Shown here: positions 60,001 to 64,000 of the stretch, one piece after another
How the letters are laid out: each line of letters begins with the position of its first letter
Position numbering within the stretch: position 1 is the stretch's first letter
Assembly (NCBI GenBank): GCA_935421135.1
Contig: OW285197.1
Coordinates: 8,534,723-8,598,722, forward strand
Length of the DNA stretch: 64,000 bases
Direction of reading: 5' to 3'
Source: Bugulina stolonifera
Lineage: Eukaryota > Bryozoa > Gymnolaemata > Cheilostomatida > Bugulidae
The notes under the pieces: model-generated
What the model saw: only the letters and a program-made list of their open reading frames with translations
Told to the model about the DNA's origin: nothing
Database searches by the model: none
Program-made: the position numbers and the translations under genes

Positions 60001-61330
60001 TGCATGACATGGTTTCTATGGCAGTACTTGTGAGGTCCGCTAGCAGTCTAACTATATTATATTGAGTGTGTGCATGTGTAACTTTCTATAAAAGCGCTTG
60101 TGGGGTCCGCTACCTGTCTAACTATATTATATTGGCTGTGTGCGTGTGACACATTCTATTAGAGTACTTGTGGGGTCCGCTAACTATAATATTATATGGA
60201 CTGTGTGCATGTGACACTTTCTATAAGAGCACTTGTGGGGTCCGCTACCTGTCAAACTATATTATATTAACTGTGTGCGTGTGACACTTTCTATTAGAGT
60301 ACTTGTGGGGTCCGCTAACTATAATATTATATGGACTTTGTGCATGGGTAACTTTCTATAAGAGCCCTTTTGGGGTCCGCTACCTGTCAAACTATATTAT
60401 ATTGACTGTGTGCGTGTATAACTTTCTATAAGAGCACTTGTGGGGTCCGCTACCTGTCAACCTATATTATATTGACTGTGTGCATGTGTAACTTTCTATA
60501 AGAGTACTTGTGGGGACCACTAGTACTCTAACTATATTATATTGACTGTGTGCATGTGATACTTTCTATAAGAGTACTTGCGGGGACCGCTAGCAGTCTA
60601 ACTATATTATATTGAGTGTGTGCATGTGTAACTTTCTATAAAAACGCTTGTGGGGTCCGCTACCTGTCTAACTATATTATATTGACTGTGTGCATGTGAC
60701 ACTTTCTATAAGAGCACTTGTGGGGCCCGCTACCTATCAAACTATATTATATCGACTGTGTGCATGTGTAACTTTCTATAAGAGCACTTGTGGGGTCCGC
60801 TGCCTGTCAAACTATATTATATTGACTGTGTGCATGTGACACTTTCTATAAGAGCACTTGTGGGGTCTGCTACCTGTCAAACTATACTATATTGACTGTG
60901 TGCATGTGACACTTTCTATAAGAGCACTTGTGGGGACCGCTAACCATCTAACTATATAATATTGACTGTGTACATGTGTCACTTTCTAAAAGAGTACTTG
61001 TGGGGACCGCTAGCAGTCCAACTATGTTATATTGGCTGCGTGTGTGTGATACTCCTATTGATGGTCATTGTGGGGACCACCATCCGACTAAAGTTATTCT
61101 ATTCGCTGTGTGCATGACATGATTTCTATGGCAGTACTTGTGGGGTCCGCTAGCAGTCTAACTATATTATATTGACTGTGTGCATGTGATACTTTCTATA
61201 AGAGTACTTGCGGGGACCGCTAGCAGCCTAACTATATTATATTGAGTGTGTGCATGTGATACTCTCTATCAGAGCATTTGTGGGGACCACTCACAGTCCA
61301 GTTATGTCTTATTGACTGTATGCTTAGAAT
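57030..61330. repeat. 70-bp satellite (TGTGGGGTCCGC) with higher-order structure
   Basis: Diffuse copies at 57,030-57,365, then about 45 tandem copies at 58,260-61,330. Typical unit ~70 bp: TGTGGGGTCCGCTACCTGTC, AAACTATATTATATTGACTG, TGTGCATGTGACACTTTCTA, TAAGAGCACT. A shorter ~60-bp variant lacks the CCTGTCAA part. A distinctive block recurs at about 59,288, 59,856 and 60,968, showing multi-unit duplication. Confidence 0.95.
57839..58267 (+). pseudogene. Two-exon ORF, possibly a captured host gene start
   Basis: Exon 57,839-57,929 (AAAATGGCC start context, donor GTATGT) and exon 58,152-58,267 (acceptor TTTTTATAG) keep one frame for 68 residues (MASFNRFDAVGLIDEIIG...). The second exon runs into the satellite edge and stops there. 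A CT-rich acceptor (CTCTTGCAG, 61,423) past the satellite could mark a further exon. Product unknown; probably a fragment. Confidence 0.35.
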
Positions 61331-61568
61331 ACTTTATTTAGTACAATCATGTAGTTATTGCAGGATCGTTTAGTGGTGAGTCATGTTATATATTTATATG
61401 ATGTTCTCTTTCTCTTGCAGCATCTGGAGAGTGTTTAAGTTTTAGCATAACTTGTGTTTCATGTACGGAAGTTAGATTAGGCTTGAAAGTGGTCATGATA
61501 TATCTAAATAAATTAGATGATATTGCTCACACCTATACATTTTTTGTACGTGTATATGTCTATTAGTG

Positions 61569-62100
61569 ATAATGTATTTTTAGGCAAAGAAATTTAGGCC
61601 TACTTTTGAGCGGCAGGAGACTTGTTTCAAGTCCATTAAAATGCCAGCCCCCAACTGTGGTTTGAATCCGAGGCGCCTATGATAGGTAGTAGCCTAGCAC
61701 AGTGATTTGAAACAAGTCTCTGACCGCTCAAAAATAACTTTCCTTGCCTAAAAATACATAATAATATATAAAAGATGGCCAAACACCCTAACATCTTATA
61801 TATATACATGTACATAACAAGGTGGCCGTAGTAAGAGTGGTGTATTGAGTGAAGTCCGCTCAGGGCATGTCTATTGCTCACTGGTGAAGCTTCCTTTTTA
61901 AGGCTGTTTAGGTGGTGTAGTGGTGGCATGTTCTGTTCACTGCGCTGGCGATTCGGTTCCGTGGAGGCACCAGTCAGAGACTAAATTTTTATTGATTTTA
62001 AAAAGCTATCTCCGAATGCTCAAAGATAAAATTTTTTCCGTAAAAATGCATCATTATGTGCAGAAATGGCCACCCCCCCCCCCCAACACCCTATCCTTGT
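61569..62100. repeat. Two related short elements, one hairpin-shaped
   Basis: 61,569-61,762 has inverted ends (TGTATTTTTAGGCAA) and internal GAGACTTGTTTCAA with its inverse, forming a hairpin. It contains a B-box-like GGTTTGAATCC. 61,905-62,095 shares its 3' portion (GCTCAAA-ATAA, TAAAAATGCAT, ATGGCCA, AACACCCTA) and starts with tRNA-like GGTGTAGTGGT / CGGTTCC. Probably SINE-derived. Confidence 0.45.
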
Positions 62101-63432
62101 GACGTAGTTTCATTAAGGTCATGCTTATAACAATTAAAGGGAAGTGGGATAGGAGAGTGCCTATCCTTTTAACAAGAGGTCATGGGAAGAGAGCTTATAT
62201 TGACCCTCTGGGAAACAGCCAGAATACCCACCAAAAATCCCTAAGTCATTTCCTTACCTAGCAACGCCATGCCATGCAAGGCTCATAGGCATTGAAGCAA
62301 ATTGCAGAAAACTTCTCACAAATCCAAAGGCCAGAGGGCATTCCTAGTACTAAAATTCCAAAATATGTTGCCACAATATCCCTGACAGGTGTGTAGACAA
62401 AAAAAATTTGCCACTGTTCGAATATTTTAGTTAGAACCAGGACGTCCTGAAAACATTTGAACCCCAATTCTCAACCCGAAAACCCAAACTAATGTTTTTG
62501 AAACACCTTGTTTTTAACATTTATGGAATGCTTCTTTACCAGCAAAAGCTTTACAATGGGGTGAATTTTGCTCTGTCAAAACATAAACAAGCGCTACGGT
62601 TGTTGCAAAGTTGCTCGAGGCAAAGACTTTTCTCCCTATGGCCATGCAATGGTTAACAATACCTTGCCAAGACTTTATATTACCGTTGCAACCTTATGTT
62701 TGGTGAGCAACACAGCTTTATGCTAAGTGATACAAGTGAAAAGGCTTGCCATAAGACTTGACATAACACTACATGTGTGTATATTTCTTCCCACTTGAAG
62801 GCTCCAGTCTCTGGCAACTACCATGGCTGACAAGGATTCTTCATCCAATTCAACAATATTTTTCACCAACATCCAAGAAAGAGCTTTTTGAAAGACCACA
62901 ATTTGGTCTTATACATGTAGATAGGCTGGATTGCTGTTCTAGACCTTTCCAGGGTGCCTTGGCGGCGCCCTGGACCCCTGGCATGTTTACTTTGCCATCC
63001 CTCTGGCAATTTTCTAGAAACCCCTCTGAATTGTCTTCTCTTGGCGTGTGCATGACTACTTTTTGGGGACCATTTTGCACAAACACAGCTATGTGTGCAA
63101 CTAGCGGACCCCGCTTTTATTCAGAAATGCAGATGGTTATGCGGTCCCCACTTTGTGGACTTCTAGCAGATGACACTTTTTGCACGGTGCCCGCAACTGT
63201 TATCTCATCTGCAAAATATTATGAAAGTGCGTTGCCTGGACCCCACAACTGTTTTGAAGTATTGTGGCCACAATTACCAAAATGAAATTATATGAAAATG
63301 GTTTTCTTGGTTGGTGAGAAGTTGTCTTTTCAATGAGCCAATAAACAAGCTCCTAGCCCTTCTAGAAGTGGTGGTCCCCGGAATACGCACTTGGGTCAGA
63401 TGTCCCCGCAACTGTCGTCTCACCCGTATAGG
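62101..63432. other. Unique part and right edge of the nested element
   Basis: No convincing gene. The 170-codon frame at 62,773-63,285 lacks domain features. From about 63,060 onward GGGGACC/GGTCCCC motifs mirror those at 56,640-56,910. Confidence 0.4.
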
Positions 63433-64000
63433 TGAAAAGTTTATCTAATGTATAATATACACTGTCTTAACACATGTACACAGACTTTCTTGCTAATAAC
63501 AGATATGACATACTCTTTTAAATATGTGTCTTTTATTCTTTCAATTGTGTTTTAACACGTGTACACAATCTTTTATTCATTCTATTGTCACCATTGCGGA
63601 AAGTTTATTTAATGTATTATATATGCTGACTTAACACATGCACACGTTTCTTTATTGTCAATACAATGTATATCATAGAACCAACCCTTCTTCCCATCAG
63701 TGTATTTATAGCCAAGACTTTACACATTTCTTTATTAACAATGCGATGCACATCATAAACCATCCCTTCCGTAGTACTTCTTCTTATCGCTAATGAGAGT
63801 TATAGGCGAAGAAGCGCAGCCGAATTCGCTCGTTTAGATCACAAGCTTTTCGAGTGGAGGGCTCGGGAGAAGCGGCGGGCCGCTGCCTAGTCGCTTGGCC
63901 CGGTGGATACGGGGCACCGGCGTCGCCTCCACGTGTACGGTCGGCGCCGCACGCAACGTGGGCGGACGCGGCTTGACCGCCTCAAACGATTGGTCGTTCG

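Larger units (their letters stand above)
56583..63432. mobile_element. Satellite-filled DNA element nested in E2
   Basis: It interrupts the E2 TIR (ATTGTG before, GTGAAAAG after). Imperfect inverted ends share CGACAGTTGCGGGGACAT (56,594 region; reverse at about 63,400-63,418). Subterminal regions at both ends carry many GTGGGGACC / GGTCCCCAC motifs, like transposase-binding repeats. The interior is mostly satellite, plus a two-exon host-like ORF. No transposase found, so it is non-autonomous; family unknown. Confidence 0.7.
42007..64000 (+). mobile_element. E2: second Polinton-like element, cut by window end
   Basis: It begins AGTAGTATAGTCAGTGCA, identical to E1 for 18 bp and close for about 34 bp (TCTA-ACAGACAC shared), then diverges. 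The inverted partner of 42,560-44,190 is seen at 56,475-56,582 plus 63,433-64,000, so the right end should lie near 64,552. After subtracting two LTR insertions and the nested element, E2 is about 9.5 kb. Its interior has a minus-strand gene (to 44,353), a 31-bp iteron array with divergent promoters, and a plus-strand ankyrin gene. No polymerase, integrase or capsid gene is visible within its visible part. Confidence 0.85.
56475..64000 (-). repeat. E2 right terminal inverted repeat (interrupted, truncated)
   Basis: Pieces 56,475-56,582 and 63,433-64,000 are inverted matches to the left TIR, separated by the nested element. Position 64,000 pairs with about 42,560. Confidence 0.85.

Noticed and set aside
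62773..63285. 170-codon frame in the nested element
   Set aside because: It crosses subterminal repeat motifs and has no domain-like composition.

Overview
The window looks like nuclear DNA of an early-branching animal, most likely a sponge. This is inferred from small spliceosomal introns (down to about 45 bp), an AT-rich background, an animal-type GT10 fucosyltransferase, and secreted PAN-like plus F5/8-type-C (F-lectin-like) proteins. No species is claimed. Host genes are sparse and mobile DNA fills most of the window.

Layout. 1-7,639: a small three-exon minus-strand gene of unknown function (250-863), a 29-bp minisatellite, and an intact intronless alpha-1,3-fucosyltransferase (4,604-5,863). 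7,640-17,282: element E1, a complete Polinton/Maverick-like element. It has ~545-bp terminal inverted repeats (TIRs) starting 5'-AG, a perfect 6-bp target duplication (GTCACA), a protein-primed-type family B DNA polymerase in four exons, and a divergent two-exon gene for a nucleic-acid-binding candidate built from a duplicated domain. Between the two promoters lies a giant inverted array of 31-bp iterons. 17,283-20,626: minisatellite and an old solo LTR. 20,627-38,062: two tandem five-exon secreted lectin-like genes, one frameshifted with a lost splice acceptor and one with a nonsense codon, plus a third-copy remnant. Intron 4 of the first holds a fold-back element carrying a captured kinase glycine-loop exon. 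About 6 kb of this locus is recently duplicated (to 30,730 and again to 42,006).

42,007-64,000: element E2, cut by the window end. Its first ~34 bp match E1's terminus. It also has long TIRs, a central array of 31-bp iterons with the same core, and divergent CCAAT/TATA promoters. Its genes differ: a 526-residue Ser/Thr/Pro-rich minus-strand protein and a 334-residue ankyrin protein resembling IkB, with a degron-like N terminus. Without later insertions E2 would be about 9.5 kb, the size of E1. E2 was later hit by one LTR retrotransposon family (a solo LTR at 43,148-43,954 and a full copy at 47,710-53,375) and by a satellite-filled DNA element (56,583-63,432).

The LTR element is gag-protease only, with no reverse transcriptase or integrase, yet its LTRs are almost identical. 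It carries a textbook -1 frameshift signal and a primer site matching tRNA-Leu.

The strongest candidate for something undescribed is the E1/E2 family: compact, intron-bearing, Polinton-ended elements with a shared iteron core between divergent promoters and exchangeable cargo (replication genes in E1, an IkB-like gene in E2), and with no integrase or capsid genes visible.
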